From assembly GCA_964036275.1 (NCBI GenBank), contig OZ038436.1:13791904-13855903 (forward strand): DNA of 64,000 nucleotides, given 5' to 3'. The translations under genes and the position numbers were made by a program. Positions 1 through 13,100 of the stretch are shown piece after piece. Positions within the stretch are counted from its first letter, which is position 1; the number at the start of each line of letters is the position of its first letter. This stretch comes from Litoditis marina (taxonomy: Eukaryota > Nematoda > Chromadorea > Rhabditida > Rhabditidae). Below the pieces are notes generated by a model that saw only the letters and a list, made by a program, of their open reading frames with translations, did not search any database and was not told the DNA's origin.

Positions 1-451
1 GGTGTTTGACAAGCTCCCAATCAGCCGAGCTGTGCCTTTGTGATCTTGATGAAAAAACCACCTTAAAAAAGTGACGCGTACCCGACACTTTTTTGCGGTT
101 TTTTCAAAACTTCGTTTCTGAGTGTAGAAAACATTATAATATCTGTTCATTATCAAACCATGCCGAGATATCTCAATTGCCTACTCAGCCAATTCGATGT
201 CTACAACTCTGTTTTTACTCCATAGCGTTGCGCAGTTTGATCGCAGCATGACGGATGTTACTTTTGTGAAATCCTCTTGTAGATCTTATAATTTTAATAC
301 GGAACCTTGTTTACGTATTAAACCCGAAAGAATGGTTTTCATTATAGACCAGCAAATTATAGCGAAACAGCTAGTTGATAGAAGAAGAAGATCTTACTTG
401 GAATGTTCGAATAAGTTCTCAGCGTATCGAGAATCTATGATCGGATTTCAG

Positions 452-1259
452 GCGGTGCGGTCATCTCTTCGGCGCCGGTGATTCGCCGAGACGTTCCTCC
501 CGCGGAGCCAAAGGCACCCGCACCAACCGTAGTGTCTGCCGAGCCACAGCTGCGAGATCTCAGAAAGGAAACTGTCAAAGTGAGTGGTGCTATATCATTT
601 TGTACCCTTCACGTGTGAAGTGTTAGAAATTAGACCATCTTGCATGTAAGTTTAAGATTGAAAAATGGTTTCGATTAAACTGTAGTTGATAATGGTATAC
701 ACCAAGTGGAGCGATTGTGATTGTCATGCTGTGCTCTTTCATTGGATGAGTGTCGACGGAAAACTCACGCGGTCCAAGTATAATCTGGCGATTGTATTCA
801 AGCTCGATTTCATGAACTTTCCCCTTTCGAGTTTTGAAAACATAGATTTTCGATTGATGTATTATGTCAAGTTTTTTCAACCCTATTGGAAGGTAAGCTT
901 CTCGCACGTTCATGAAATCGAGCTTGAATACAATCGCCAGATTATACTTGAACAAAATCTACGGCCAAGTAGAACAATCGTTAGTAGGGGGTCGTGTCGG
1001 TTGATCCCCATATGAAATTGCGGGCATTCAAGGAAAACCATCTCAAAAAGATGTAATATGTTATAAACTAAATAAGTTTCAAAATCTTGAATCGAAATGG
1101 TTGCAGTTGGTGCCAGCGGTGCTGAAGCGAGCCCGTCCGGCGAACCAGCCGAAACGGGCCCGTCCCGCCGTGCGACCGGTCACGGCCGACACGCAGACAG
1201 CCAAGACCACAGATGACGCCTACAACGATTTCATGAAGGAACTCGGAGATCTCATCTAA
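452..1259 (+). CDS. WBP11: WBP11-like splicing factor, C-terminal two exons (5' partial)
   Basis: Two exons, 452-579 and 1107-1259, are joined in frame across a 527-bp intron (donor AAA|GTGAGT, acceptor TTGCAG). The rest of the gene lies upstream of the window. The visible 93 residues match the tail of WBP11, a WW-domain-binding nuclear protein of the spliceosome. A block reading SAEPQLRDLRKETVKLVP corresponds to the SAxPQI...FVPTAL segment of the human protein, and the last residues DAYNDFMKELGDLI correspond to its DDVYEAFMKEMEGLL end. The stretch between is basic and proline-rich (repeated KRARP). Identification rests on these conserved C-terminal blocks as I remember the family. The intron carries a perfect 43-bp inverted repeat. 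I saw no exon in 1-451. Confidence 0.72.
775..950. repeat. Perfect 43-bp inverted repeat in WBP11 intron
   Basis: The left arm (775-817) starts CAAGTATAATCTGGCG and the right arm (908-950) is its exact reverse complement, separated by 90 bp. It lies wholly inside the 580-1106 intron, so the pre-mRNA would fold into a long perfect hairpin. No coding sense is apparent. Confidence 0.9.
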
Positions 1260-3084
1260 CATAGTTCTTTCTCCACCACTATCATCACATCACTTGATAT
1301 CGTTCCACGTAATAATTTCTTGTTCTCCGTGTTTTAAAGTAGGTTACAACGTAACTTATTGGTCATTCGTTGTCGGAAGTGTTTTGTATAAATTGTTTGG
1401 AATATTCTTTGTTCTGTTTACGGTTGTATTTCTTCGAGTTCGGTGGTTCTGTATGCGAACACAGCGCAGTTTTCGTTTTTAAAACGCATTGGGACCAAAC
1501 GAAAACAGTAGAAAACAATCACCATTTTTCTCCTGTGTCCTACCGCAAAGTTAACTTTGATAGGTACCCAAAAAAGACAACTGCACAAATTAAGCTATCC
1601 AGACGGTTATAAGGTAACCCTGGAAAATGTTTGTATATTGGTCTCTTGTCAAAAATTGTTCAGAGAAGGCAGTGCTTTTGTAAATTACGGCATAATTCGA
1701 GTTTAAACTACCCCATCAAGTCATGAGTCAACGGTGGAATGAGACCTCCTACAGTAGTTATGAAGCCGTTTTCGAATTGATGCATGGACTTTCGGCGCCC
1801 TCCGCGGGAGTATTTTTATGCGAAAGTGCGAGGTCGGACATTCGACCCACAGGGGGGTCTGACCTAAAAAGTGCGACGAACTAGCTGCAGATGTATAGGG
1901 AAAGTGAGAGGCCCGACTGTGCAAAGAGAAAGCTAATTGGCGGATGTACGGCATCTATTAGGTGTCGCTCGAACAGTCCATTCAGAGACACACTTTTAAG
2001 GACTGTTGAGAGGGTGAATTTGGTTTGACATCGATTCTATGAACTGAACATAGATGGCACTGCACGGTATCTTGATTGAGCGAGATTGTTTGATAACGAA
2101 CCGGCAAAAATTGCCATTATTTGTTGAACTAGTTTTTGTCTGAGCTTGAATTAAAGAAACTCCTGACCAACAATAAAAGAGAAATTAGAACTGGAATTGG
2201 AAAATATGCACATGTTCACGGAAACGTGCGTTGACACTCGAACAGTACCTTTTTCACATTTCCGGTTTTTTTCATGGTTCTGGGTAAAATAACCATGTGG
2301 GTTGACGTGTAATTTTCAAAATAAACCCGCCAAGCAAAAGTTTTGATCTTGTTCACGATCGAATACTTTCAGAGTTTTGAAAATATTCAAAACTTCTTAT
2401 TCCCAATTTCAGAAATTTTCATTTAGTACTCAGATTCTAGTCGGAATGTGAGGAATGAAAGTCATCGGCCAGGTGGTTTCGCCGCACTGATTTTCGATTC
2501 AGAAGACAGGAGCAACAGGCAGATGTGACCTCGATTGACCTCTGTTTCAGTCAATTAACAGAGAGGGCGCGACATCTAGCCGGCTACATGGCCGCAGCTG
2601 GCCTCAAAGATATATTATACGGGATGGATAGATATGGCATTATCTCCTGCATGACAATACCCCCGACAGGCGGACAGCGACCATTCGTCAATCCAATCAG
2701 ATTGGCAAGCATTTACTACTAGTAGATTGAGTTCTCACGTAAAACGTGATCGAACTTGTGATATCGCACTGCTGAAGCTTGAAAACGCTTCATATTGTTA
2801 GATGATCAATCCGCTTCATAATGTTTTGTGGAACGCCCTAGTTCTCACTTTTTTGAATTTCTTTGTTTGTGGCTTCAAGAGGTGTTGGATGCAGCATTTG
2901 TGTTAATTTCCAGAGGCTGACCGTTTCAAATCTCGAAAAGAAGAAAAGAAGGGAATATACGTTAAATTCGATCAGACTGTCAAAAATATCAGATAATAAT
3001 TTAGTTTTTGTTCGATTCAACACTCTTTTGCACTCGAGTGTTTCAGTCTTCACCGAAGATAATGTATCAATTATTGGGACTGAC

Positions 3085-3133
3085 TTGTAGTTTGATCTCG
3101 ATGCACGTCAAAAACAACGACATCAAACTACAA
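3085..3133. repeat. TTGTAGTTTG hairpin element
   Basis: Short inverted repeat with ends TTGTAGTTTGAT and ATCAAACTACAA. The same ends recur at 4222-4288, 11224-11267, 16709-16775, 21059-21114, 23841-23908, 40625-40838, 44904-44971 and 50093-50162, so this is a dispersed family. Confidence 0.75.
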
Positions 3134-3159
3134 ACAGAACGGGGTGGGGCAACACACCG

Positions 3160-3356
3160 TATAGTCGTCGCCAACGGAAAGGCGGGAGGGTACTGTATAT
3201 CTCACTTTCCGCTGTGTACGCACACATGTCTTTGATTCCGAAGCATGCTGATGATGTGCTCTAATAGCGCAATGGTTAGGGCCCTGCTACAAAACTTTTG
3301 CTCGCAGGTTCGATTCCGGGGAGAGACAAAAATTCATAAATTTGGCACCCACTATA
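3160..3356 (+). mobile_element. tRNA-like 197-bp element, copy 1
   Basis: Begins TATAGTCG and ends CACTATA. The centre is tRNA-like, with an A-box-like TAGCGCAATGGTTAG near 3264 and a B-box GGTTCGATTCC near 3308. Acceptor-stem pairing is poor, so it is not a functional tRNA. The same unit recurs at 16438, 27044 and 45729, always in the same orientation. Confidence 0.8.
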
Positions 3357-3754
3357 TGGGCTCGCTGAATCGCTGTTAAACCGAAGTGAGTGGTGACATT
3401 AACATATTTCATCCAGTGAGCCGGCACGATGCCCGAGGGCAACAGCCCTTCTAAAGATATGCGATCTCTCTTCAATGCGAGAGAGTGTGATAAACGCAGA
3501 GGGCGCAGACGGCTGGCGGGACGAGGGAACAGCTCCGTCAGTGTGTGGAGGGAGAGGGTGCAGAGTTTGTTTACTGCTTGTGGCTGCAGCCTAGCCTCTC
3601 TTGGCCTTGTTTACGGGGTCACGTTGTTTACGCGCAACGGCTTCTCGCATATCATTAGGTTGCCGCCTGTGCCAGCCGCAGGCAGCACAAAGAACGAAGA
3701 AGCGAGAGGAGGAGTGGTCATCTTGGCTAGCTTCGGCCACTTTCTCTTTTTCCC

Positions 3755-3937
3755 TTCGTCTCTCTCTCTCTCTCTTCTTTGTCTCTCCAACCATCCCTCC
3801 CTCTCCCCTCTGCTCTATTGTATTTCCCTCACCTTCCCCCCCCCCCTCTCTCTCTCTTTCTCTTTCTTTCTCTATTTTCTCTGTTTCTCCTCCTTTACAA
3901 CTCATGCACAAGTTCCGCCTCTTCTCCCTCTCTTTCA

Positions 3938-3991
<54 letters not shown>

Positions 3992-4010
3992 TCTCTCTCT
4001 ACTCCGTTCT
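3755..4010. repeat. CT microsatellite cluster
   Basis: Long pyrimidine tract, mostly (CT)n with C runs, uninterrupted (CT)n near 3948-3990. The open frames across it encode only Ser/Leu/Pro low complexity and are treated as spurious. Confidence 0.9.
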
Positions 4011-4221
4011 CCCGTTCCTGTGCCTCAGATTCATTGCTCGATAGCCCGGTGTTTCTTTGTCCTTGTTCCACTTCCCTTTCTCAATTGGCGCCGCCTTTCA
4101 CTTTCCAAGACCCCACGTTCCCTTTCTTTTCCATCTCATTCTCTTTTTCGTCCGACGGCACAAAACTACGCTTGTCACAAATGTACAGAATGTTGCCAAC
4201 GACTATACGCATCTTCGGTAT

Positions 4222-4288
4222 TTGTAGTTTGATGCTGTGTTAAATTTTTCATTTGCACTGACTTATGTGTGCGCAGCTCAAACTACAA
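4222..4288. repeat. TTGTAGTTTG hairpin element
   Basis: Inverted ends TTGTAGTTTGA and TCAAACTACAA around a 45-bp centre. Member of the dispersed hairpin family. It lies 40 bp before a separate strong palindrome. Confidence 0.6.
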
Positions 4289-4328
4289 CAGACATTCTGG
4301 TACCACCCTATGGATCGGAACTTTTTCA

Positions 4329-4361
4329 AATCATGACCAAAGCTTTTGGTCATGATTTGGT
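4329..4361. repeat. Strong short palindrome
   Basis: Arms CAAATCATGACCAAA and TTTGGTCATGATTTG are exact reverse complements separated by three bases. An outer pair GGTACCAC / GTGGTACC flanks them. It would form a stable cruciform or RNA hairpin. No gene context is visible. Confidence 0.75.
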
Positions 4362-4975
4362 AGTGGTACCTTTGCCAAAACGTTCTGCAACTATTGTAAG
4401 CTCCATTCACGTTTTCGTTGCTTTATTTACGAACAAACAATACTCAAGCAACAACACTAAACGTAGAAAGTGAAAGAAAATAAGTTCTTACTGTGCCGGC
4501 TAATCTTGTGCTCAAAATCGTCAGTTACTTCTTTGCTGTACAGGCCGCGTGAAGTAAGTTTGAGTCTAATCAATCATTATATTTTTTAGATAATATATAT
4601 TGCTTTGCAGTTCATTTATTCATTTATATAATGACTTTATTCTAGTTAAATTATTTCTCTTCACTCAATTTTGTATCTTCAGTTATGTTTAAATTGAGAA
4701 AACGAAGGGGTGACCTTGGATTTCACCAAATTCGATAGAGAAAAGGGTATGCAATTATGCTGCCAGCCCCCCGAATAGAATCGTTCTTTGTTCGCGAGAA
4801 TACGCTTCCATATCAAAATAATGCCATCGATTGTACTTTTTGTTTTATTCCCTTTTCTTGCCTTTCTTTTATTCTTCTCTTTTCACTCCCCCCCCCCCCT
4901 CTCTCTTTCGTCTCCTTTAACTTCTACCCAGGGCATTTGAGCACATCGGTAGATGTCTTGAGATAGAAATTAACG

Positions 4976-5311
4976 AATGCTCACGAGCATCTCTCTGTCT
5001 CTCTCTCCCTCTCTCTCCCTCTCTCTCTCTCTCTCTCTACGCCGCACTCAGGTATATATTTTCTTATTTCCTTTTTTCTTATTTTCTTATTTCCATCTAG
5101 AAAGAATTTTACACCTAGTTAGAAACGTAGTTCGTTTTTTGGTTGCTTTGTTCACGGGTATACTACCGGGAATCTACTGAAGATGCCTCGCCCGGTGGTA
5201 AACCTGCAGCATCGTCTAGATAAGAGGCGAAACGGTGCTGCAATATAAAATTCTTAACCTTACTTTACTCTAATTGCTTAGTTAGTTATATAACTTTTTT
5301 CATCTCTCTCC

Positions 5312-5373
<62 letters not shown>

Positions 5374-5544
5374 CACCCCTTTCACTCTCTGCTTCCAGGT
5401 GCCGTGTGTGTGTCTCGTAGTTTATTTGCTCTGTCCGTTATTTACAGGCTGCCTCCAGGTCAAAGCCGGGCTGGCATAACAACATATTTGAATGGACACT
5501 GATACACTTTTAGACCTTCAACGGGTCTCTTTCTCTGTCTCTCT

Positions 5545-5591
<47 letters not shown>

Positions 5592-6845
5592 CTCCCTCTC
5601 CCCCTCTCTTTCTCTTCATCTCACCCTCTATTGACAAACTCAAATAACCGATTCTGATTCTTTGTTTTATCTAAAACTCGGCCAATAGAACTTTTCCCCT
5701 CAAGTTTTCGCTTCTGAAACCCGACTCGTACGACAGATTATAGAGAACAATCTTCAATTCTGTGGTTCTTTCACGGTTTCTTTCCTCGTTTTTTCCTCTG
5801 TCTCACAGAGGTCGTACTCAGTAAACTAGGTAATTCGAACAATATTAGTTCAATACCCCAAACAATCGCTTGACATTTTCTGGTTTACCAGAAATTAGGA
5901 ACAATATCAAATATCAAACTATAAGTAGGTTAGGAAACACAAATCTAATGGGTATAACTCAATCGTAGTCTAACACGTAGCCCCCTCCCTTCTCTAGATA
6001 CGGTGTCTGCAGGGGCACGGGTTTGTTCAGGACTGTCTGTAGTTGTTCACTTTACCTTCTGTGGCAGAGAAAGGTAACAACACGATTCGATTCCTATTCA
6101 GATATACATCAGAGCATGTAGCTTCGATTGGCGAAACACTGATTTTTGAATTCATCACTCCATACACCAAATCTGTGTAGTTAGCGGACTTTGTAGACGT
6201 ATTTTTCATAATTCTACCCGTGTACTGTCCTGACTATTGTTCGAGTTTGCTTCTGTATTTTACTATGTTCTTTTTCTTTGATCAATCGTATCCAAGTTAT
6301 TCTGTGTTTAGTTTTTTCTTTCTCGTTTAGCGCACCTCGTAGTGCATCAAATAAATAAATAAAAGTTTTCGCGATATCTCTCTCTCCGACCTCTTTCTTT
6401 CTCTCTCTCTTTCTCTCTCCCTCCTTCCCTATATATCTCTCTTCCTCCCCCGCGATACTCTTCCCAGTTGCCCCTCTATTCCTTCTTCTCTCTCCTTCTC
6501 AAATCTTCTCTCACCCCCTCCCCGTTCTCCCTCCCCTCTCTCCCTCCCACTAGTCCCTCTCTTCCCCCCTCTCTTCTCTCTCCTCTCTCTTCTCTCTCTT
6601 CCCCTCTCTCTTTCCTCTCTCTCCCTCCCACTCGTCCCTCTCTTTCTCCTTCTCTTCTCTCTCGGTTCAAGGACAGGTCAAGCCGTGAACGCCTTTTGTC
6701 GCTCAACTAACATGCTCATTAGCCCCCACGCGGGTTCCCCCACACACAATGTCACTCTGTTTCCCATTACAAAATGATTTGACAACTCTCTCTCCCTCTT
6801 TCTCTCTTTCTCTCTCTTTTCTCTCTCTCTTTCTCTTTTTTTACC
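4976..6845. repeat. Dispersed CT microsatellites
   Basis: Near-pure (CT)n tracts at about 4985-5038, 5300-5373, 5526-5588 and 6787-6840, plus a longer CCCTCT-rich tract at 6370-6680. Intervening DNA is AT-rich and shows no exon structure. Confidence 0.85.
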
Positions 6846-9800
6846 ACTTTACTCTTTTCTTATGCATTCGTGCTATCTATAAGAAGAGTTAAGAGGCCAA
6901 AAGTGTTTTTTTCGCGTAATTATAGTATACATGAAATTGTTTGTGTGAAATAACTTGTACGTCTTTCAAGTGAAAGGGTACAAAGAAATCTATAGTCGAT
7001 TCGATTTCGAGAATAATATTATATTTATATTGTTGCTGCCCGCATATTGGTTTACTTCAACAAGTATCACTTGTATCACTCAGCAAACAAGTACGAAACA
7101 ACCCATTTTTTGCTCTCCCACTCTCCCTCCCTCTCTCTATCTCCCATAGTTCAAAGAGTGCAGAGTTCATTTTTCTCTTTCTCTCCCCTCTCTCGCACCC
7201 CTTTCCCTTTCTACCTGTCCATCTCCATCTCCGTTACCGCTTTCCATTGTTTTCCTAAGATTGCCCCCTCGGGCGTCATATTTCGCTTGCAACTCGCCAA
7301 CCGGTTGGGGTCACTCGGTCGTGAACTTGATAGAACCAGCTGCCCCCTGCCCGTCTGCCAGTCTCCACGGCCCTCGCACTCTCTCTCCCGCGGACAGCCG
7401 TCTGCAGTCTGCACTCTCTATGTCCGCCACACTGTCTCGTCGACCGCTAATTTCCAGCGTGTCAGCATCCTTTTTGGGGGGTGCGGGATCGGCTCTCGCT
7501 TTCATAATCTTCCTTTCTACCCGTTCTCAGCAGAGAACACCCATCCGGGTTGCCCTTTCAACCCGTATAGTTCACATCATTTGTACCGAGACCCCTACAG
7601 TACACTCTTCCACTTTCCAATAACTTTCATGTTTTATAGGACAAACGTCAACTTTCTCGACAGTTTTTCGAACAATCTTTGTAATAGGCAATCGTAATCG
7701 GTTCTGGTAACAGTTACTCTTTCTGATAGGACAGCAAAAGATGTGAACATTACTCGGAGAATTGTACTCTCGTGATGTTTCCAACGAGACGGTTGCTATT
7801 TTGCAATAGTACCATGATTAAAAGTAAAGTTGAAAACGGATGAAACCACATTACTTGAAGCTAAAACGTGAAACTTATGAAGAGTGAGCGTTAAGATCGT
7901 CGTACGCTGTTATTACTCCGTACAGCGTGGAGTTTCGTAATAATTCCTCCGTACGCTCAGTCCACTTTTTGATTTCGACATTTGATGGAGCTATTTCCAC
8001 CCGTTTTGGTGCAACGTTTTTTCTCATTGTTTACCATGAGTCGGCCGCATGGTCAATGCAATTCTTCTCTCTGTTTGAGTTGGTCGAAAATAGACTCTTT
8101 TCTTCTATCAACATTGCCTCCGGCGGTCCACAAACACACAAAAAGCCCCCCTCTACATTCACTCCAAATTCACTGAGAAATATAGATTTTCGAAGAAAAC
8201 GAAAATAATAGTAGATAGAAAACTCACGTGAAGTATGGTAGAACATAACGATCTCTCAAATATTGTACTTTTCGATTTTCAGATTTTCATCACTCTCAAT
8301 GGTATACCACGGTTACACGTCTATTAAAGCATTTATATCGATTCAAACTATCAGAACATTGTTTCCTTACCACAATGCTTTCTTACTAAATCAGTTGTTC
8401 AACTTTCTTTAACAGTTTTGGCGTAGTTCTAATACCTCTGTTGATCTGTTCAAAATGAAACGTGAGAATCTGCTGACATTCCTGAAGATTCACTAAGCTT
8501 TCCCCCGTGTTCATAGCTTATCACGTGTCACGTGTGACCCAGTTTATTGTTACTGGTGATATTGTACAACCAGTGCACTGATGACATATATGCTGAATGC
8601 AGGAGCCAGTTCTGCTATCCAGGTCACTCTATACCGTAATGCGCTTGTCGCCATAATCTACTTGTTTCACACCAGTTCTCCACCATCACTATCCCATCTT
8701 CTCTTCTCACAGCTCACGTCGCTCACGCGCCTCTCATTTCTCACGTTTCTCACGTATCACATCACGTCCACACGTTTTCAAAACTTTTTGTAAGAGCTGT
8801 TTTTTATTCATATTAGTAGTGTCTACTGACCAAGTTAAGATTCCGCTCCCTACTTGTGCACCTATGATACAGTTTATTCAGTACGAAAACTATGTGATAT
8901 ACGAGTTTATGACATATTTATAAAATTTCCGTCACAAACATTTTCTCAATTTCTCCCACTTTCACCCCGATCCCCTACCGCGCTGCCAGTTTTCCGTCTC
9001 CTTAGCCTTCTTACTTTCTTCTCTTCGAACCCGATTTGGCCTCTGTCCAAATCCCGACCCGATGTCTGCGTCTCCCCCGTTCGCACACTCTTTCCCCGTT
9101 CTCTCGCCCCGATCCGGCTCCGTGGAAACCTGTCCAATCGAAATGGAAATCGTTCGGTCATTCCTCCCAAATTCGTACGTGTCCGGTTTCATATAGGTCA
9201 GGACACAGCGCCGACGCACTTTCTTTTATGGGTGTACGGTAATTTTAATTAGCCTGTGTGAGCTGTTCACACGGCTTTCACTATAGAGAGTACGAGTGAC
9301 ACTGTGAATGAATATCTATATTGAGTGCACTTCTTTGAAGAAACTTTGCGAGTAAAGAACTCTCAAGTTAGGTACTTGGATTTCTAAAAAGGTTGTAAAC
9401 ATGAACACCGTGCTACACATACTACATGGGAAAACAAACACGATACTGGCCCTGAGATTCCTTGGGTTCAACAAATGTTCATTACCTGTTTGTACCAACA
9501 CTTTAGATTGCATTCAAAAATATGTTTACCCTCTTCTTGAAGTCACCAACAATCCCTGATTCACATTTTTGTCTCGTCTACACACTTTTCTTATTTAATT
9601 CTCATTTTTCTCGATTTGATTTTGATGATGACAAGCATATCGAACTTTCAAAAGTTTCATGGGATCAATGCGAGTGTTCATGTGAATGTGTGCATTGAGT
9701 ATTGCCCAAGTGCACATTTTTTCACTGTGCTCTTACTGGTTTTTCGTTTCAAACGCATGTCCTTACCTCTCTAGCCGCAAAGTACCGATCATGCTGTAGA

Positions 9801-10122
9801 ATAGTTTAGATGTGTACGACATGCTCATGTCCGGGAAATCCATTCTATGCGTATTCTATTGAAATGCAACGTAAAGTGAACCCTATTCTATACTTTTCTC
9901 ACCAGGATCAACTGATTCATCAAATTCTCTATTATATTCTGAAGATATTCATTATGCGTAAACAGAAATTGAAAGCTGAGTTATACTTCCGATTTCATAC
10001 CTTCATCTTTGGATCGCCTTGTTATACTGTATTCTAGTTTATGCATATTCTGTATCATATTAAACTTTATTCATGAATTTTCTCTCATAACTTTCATTTT
10101 AATTCATACTTTTCTGTTCAGG

Positions 10123-13100
10123 ATGGACATGGATTCCTCGTGTTCTTCCTCCGAGAGGTTGACGGTCGTCTGTTCGGCCTCCGCTGAATACAGCTCCAAC
10201 TCATCTGAAGCCTCGTCGCCAAACTCACGCAGGTAACTTTACTACTAGTAAAACGGGACACGGGGCACGTGTGAATAACATCAAAAGAACATATGAAAAA
10301 AAAAACTAATTTACGTTTTTTTCACTTTCTATTTGATTAAAAAATTCTTACAGTATGAGTATTAAACAAATAAAGGTATATTCAAAGGTTCAGAACAAAC
10401 GAAAGCTCAAATGAGTTTACTAATTGCATGTCAGCTTGTCAGCCCCAATCAGAAAACATAGATATTGATTGCCGCATCGTGTGTTCAACGAAACAGCGAA
10501 CCATGAGCAAAACACATTTGAAACATATCTTGTACCGGTGCGAGACATCTAACTTTTCGGTTCCGTTTCAGAAGTTCAATGAACGAGAATGTGATCAAAG
10601 ACGAGCACTACTGGGAGCGGCGGCGGAAAAACAACGATGCCTCTAAAAGGTTTGTATTTTCATTTATCACAAGAACAACAAAAACACTACATATTGAATA
10701 GGCAAATGGTAGTCTTTGTTTTTTGATTCATTATGGCATCAGTTCGGCTGTTTACCACAATTATAGAAGACGTTGGGTCTCAGGAAGGTGCAGTGGAACC
10801 ATGAAAACATAGAAGACAGATGGCATGATAACCGTCAGAACAGCTATGATGTATGCCTTCTGACTATATATCTTATTGAAAAAAAAACTTATTTCATATT
10901 ATTTCAGATCTCGTGAAAAACGTCGGATGGGGGACATGGTGATGGAGCAACGAATCATGGCCCTCGCACAGGAGAACGAGCTTCTGAAGACGAGGCTGGA
11001 GTCGCGGACCGCCAGTGACAGTCTACTCGGAACTAGAAATATACCCGAGTTCGCCGCCCTACCCTCACAGAGCAACACTGTGCTGCAGCAGACGCCGGAT
11101 AGAAGGGTCAGTGTTTCAGAAATGAGATTCATAGAAAGTGCCCGAATCCTCATGGAATAGAATAGATTTATTCGCGATCGAACAAGTGAATTTCCACATT
11201 GTTAGAAGTGGCGTTCCAATGTGTTGTAGTTTGATTTCGATACACGCCCTGGCTTACCAAACTACAAACAGAGAGGGATGGGGCAACATATAGTTCCGGT
11301 CATTCCCACTGAGACTTGGCAGGGTGCCAATGAATATTCAAGGCTATTTTTCACCACTTTGGAGTATTTCAAAAAACTTGCAATCTTTGTTAGCGTTTGT
11401 TCAGTTCCCCAAGAACACGTAATAAAAAAAGTTCGAGAATACATATGTTTGCTCTAAGAAATAGTCATTCGAAAATCTTGGCACGATTCCAATGAGTCTC
11501 AGTGCGAACGAAACGAACTATACGCCGTATAGATATTGACTTGGAGAGAACGAACCCTGTGTTTTGACTGGGGTTCATGTTCATGATCTGTACATGCGTG
11601 TATGAAAAGCGTAGAGTGCAGACGAGTACGGCCGCACCAGACCCGGAAACACTAGCTGATTAAAGTCTTCTGTAATCTGTGATTTATACAACACTTAACT
11701 AATCTATAAAGTACTTTCAGCAGTTGCACGCTCCTCCCCTGCCTCCCTCCCTCGGTATGTCTGCTGCTCTGCCTCTCTCCTCCTCGTTGCCTCTCTCGTC
11801 TTCTCTGCCTCTCTCGTCGTCTCTCGCTCCCCCGTTGTCTCTCCCTTCCGTGCCAATGATGTCCACATCAGCGCAACTGCCCATGTTGCAACTCTGTCAG
11901 CTACAGGCAGCCATTCAGCAGCAGGTACAAATACACTTAAAACCAGACAAAAGTCCCGTGAAGCCTAGAATTCTGACGTTTTACACGTTGTCACGTGAGA
12001 AAGCATTTGATTATTAGTACAATTAATCAAAGTGGTCAAAAAAGCAACGGGATGGAGACAAAACATACTTGAACGAGCACTACTAAGAAAACTGCCCTTT
12101 TTTGGGAACCAGGAATCGAAACCGGCTAGAAATTGTGATTATCCAGGATTTGTGAACGACCAACCAGATTTAATGTGGTGCGCAGGGTCAGCGCGCAGTT
12201 ATGGAGATCCAGTAGTTTGGTCGCAATGTCTAGATGGTTGTTTCTCTAGTAGTTATAAGGTATTTCCTGCCAACCAGGTTTTGTAGATCAGTAGACATAA
12301 TTCTATGCTTGCACTGAGTGAGATCGAACTCGTGGGTTGTAAGATGTTACGGGGCGGACAACCACTAGGCCACCTCACATTCGTCATAGTTCCGCTGTTC
12401 CGCAATTAACAAAATATCACATAATAGTTTATTATAAGTTATGCTGGCGCTGAGTGGGATCGAACTCGTGGGTTTTAAAACGTTCTGGGGCGCACCGCCA
12501 CTCGGCCACCCTAGATTCGTCATAGTTCCCGCTGCCCCGCAATTAGTTGACGGTTTCTCCGGTGGTAGGCGCCTTTTCCCCCTTCTTTGACCTTGCATGG
12601 AAACGAGTTCTTTTTGAGGCAACAGCTGCCTCTGCTGACATATATATCGAGGACAAGCCTATTGCAAACCCCCATCTGCTTCAGTTTCACATCCTTTTAG
12701 CTGAGGCGTATACCGTATAGTCACATATAGTTCACTTAATTCTTACTGCTACAATAGATTCAAATTTTTGATGAATCCAATGAAAACTTCCACTATATCG
12801 TGAAAATGAGAATGAGGTCAAACGCTAGTGGTCCGTTATTGTTTCTCATGGTTCACTTGGTTTTCGTACTTCTAGTATTTTTGAATATTAAAGAATGAGC
12901 GGAAGCGAACGAGCGCGCCGAGAACAAAAGTTGCACAGCTGTAAGGAATAATGACTAACTACAATGTTTGTTCAATATTTGTGGCGAGAACCACCAAATA
13001 TTGTCCTTTCTCGACCTTGAAAGAATCATATTCCCAAATGGGGCTCATGGAAACGAATAGGATTTCAATTGAGCTGTTTGGATTAATGAGGCTTGAGGCC

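Larger units (their letters stand above)
1260..10122. other. Intergenic / bZIP upstream region, no convincing gene
   Basis: No chain of phase-compatible exons was found. The stretch holds CT microsatellites near 3755-4010, 4976-5040, 5300-5373, 5526-5600, 6370-6680 and 6787-6845, one tRNA-like element (3160-3356) and small hairpins. Three GC-richer islands lack introns and could be promoter or 5' UTR of the bZIP gene: about 3480-3760, 7260-7500 and 8960-9240. That assignment is inference only. A short open segment at 2525-2722 follows a TTTCAG but has no recognisable product or partner exon. Confidence 0.6.

Noticed and set aside
2525..2722. Small gene after a TTTCAG site
   Set aside because: No donor or partner exon in frame and no recognisable sequence; probably chance.
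3254..3325. Functional tRNA gene
   Set aside because: A and B boxes are present, but acceptor and T stems mispair and the unit recurs as part of a 197-bp dispersed element.
3429..4243. Long plus-strand open frames (up to 267 codons) rich in Ser, Leu and Pro
   Set aside because: They run across a CT microsatellite, where all frames stay open; composition is pure low complexity and no splice or homology support exists.
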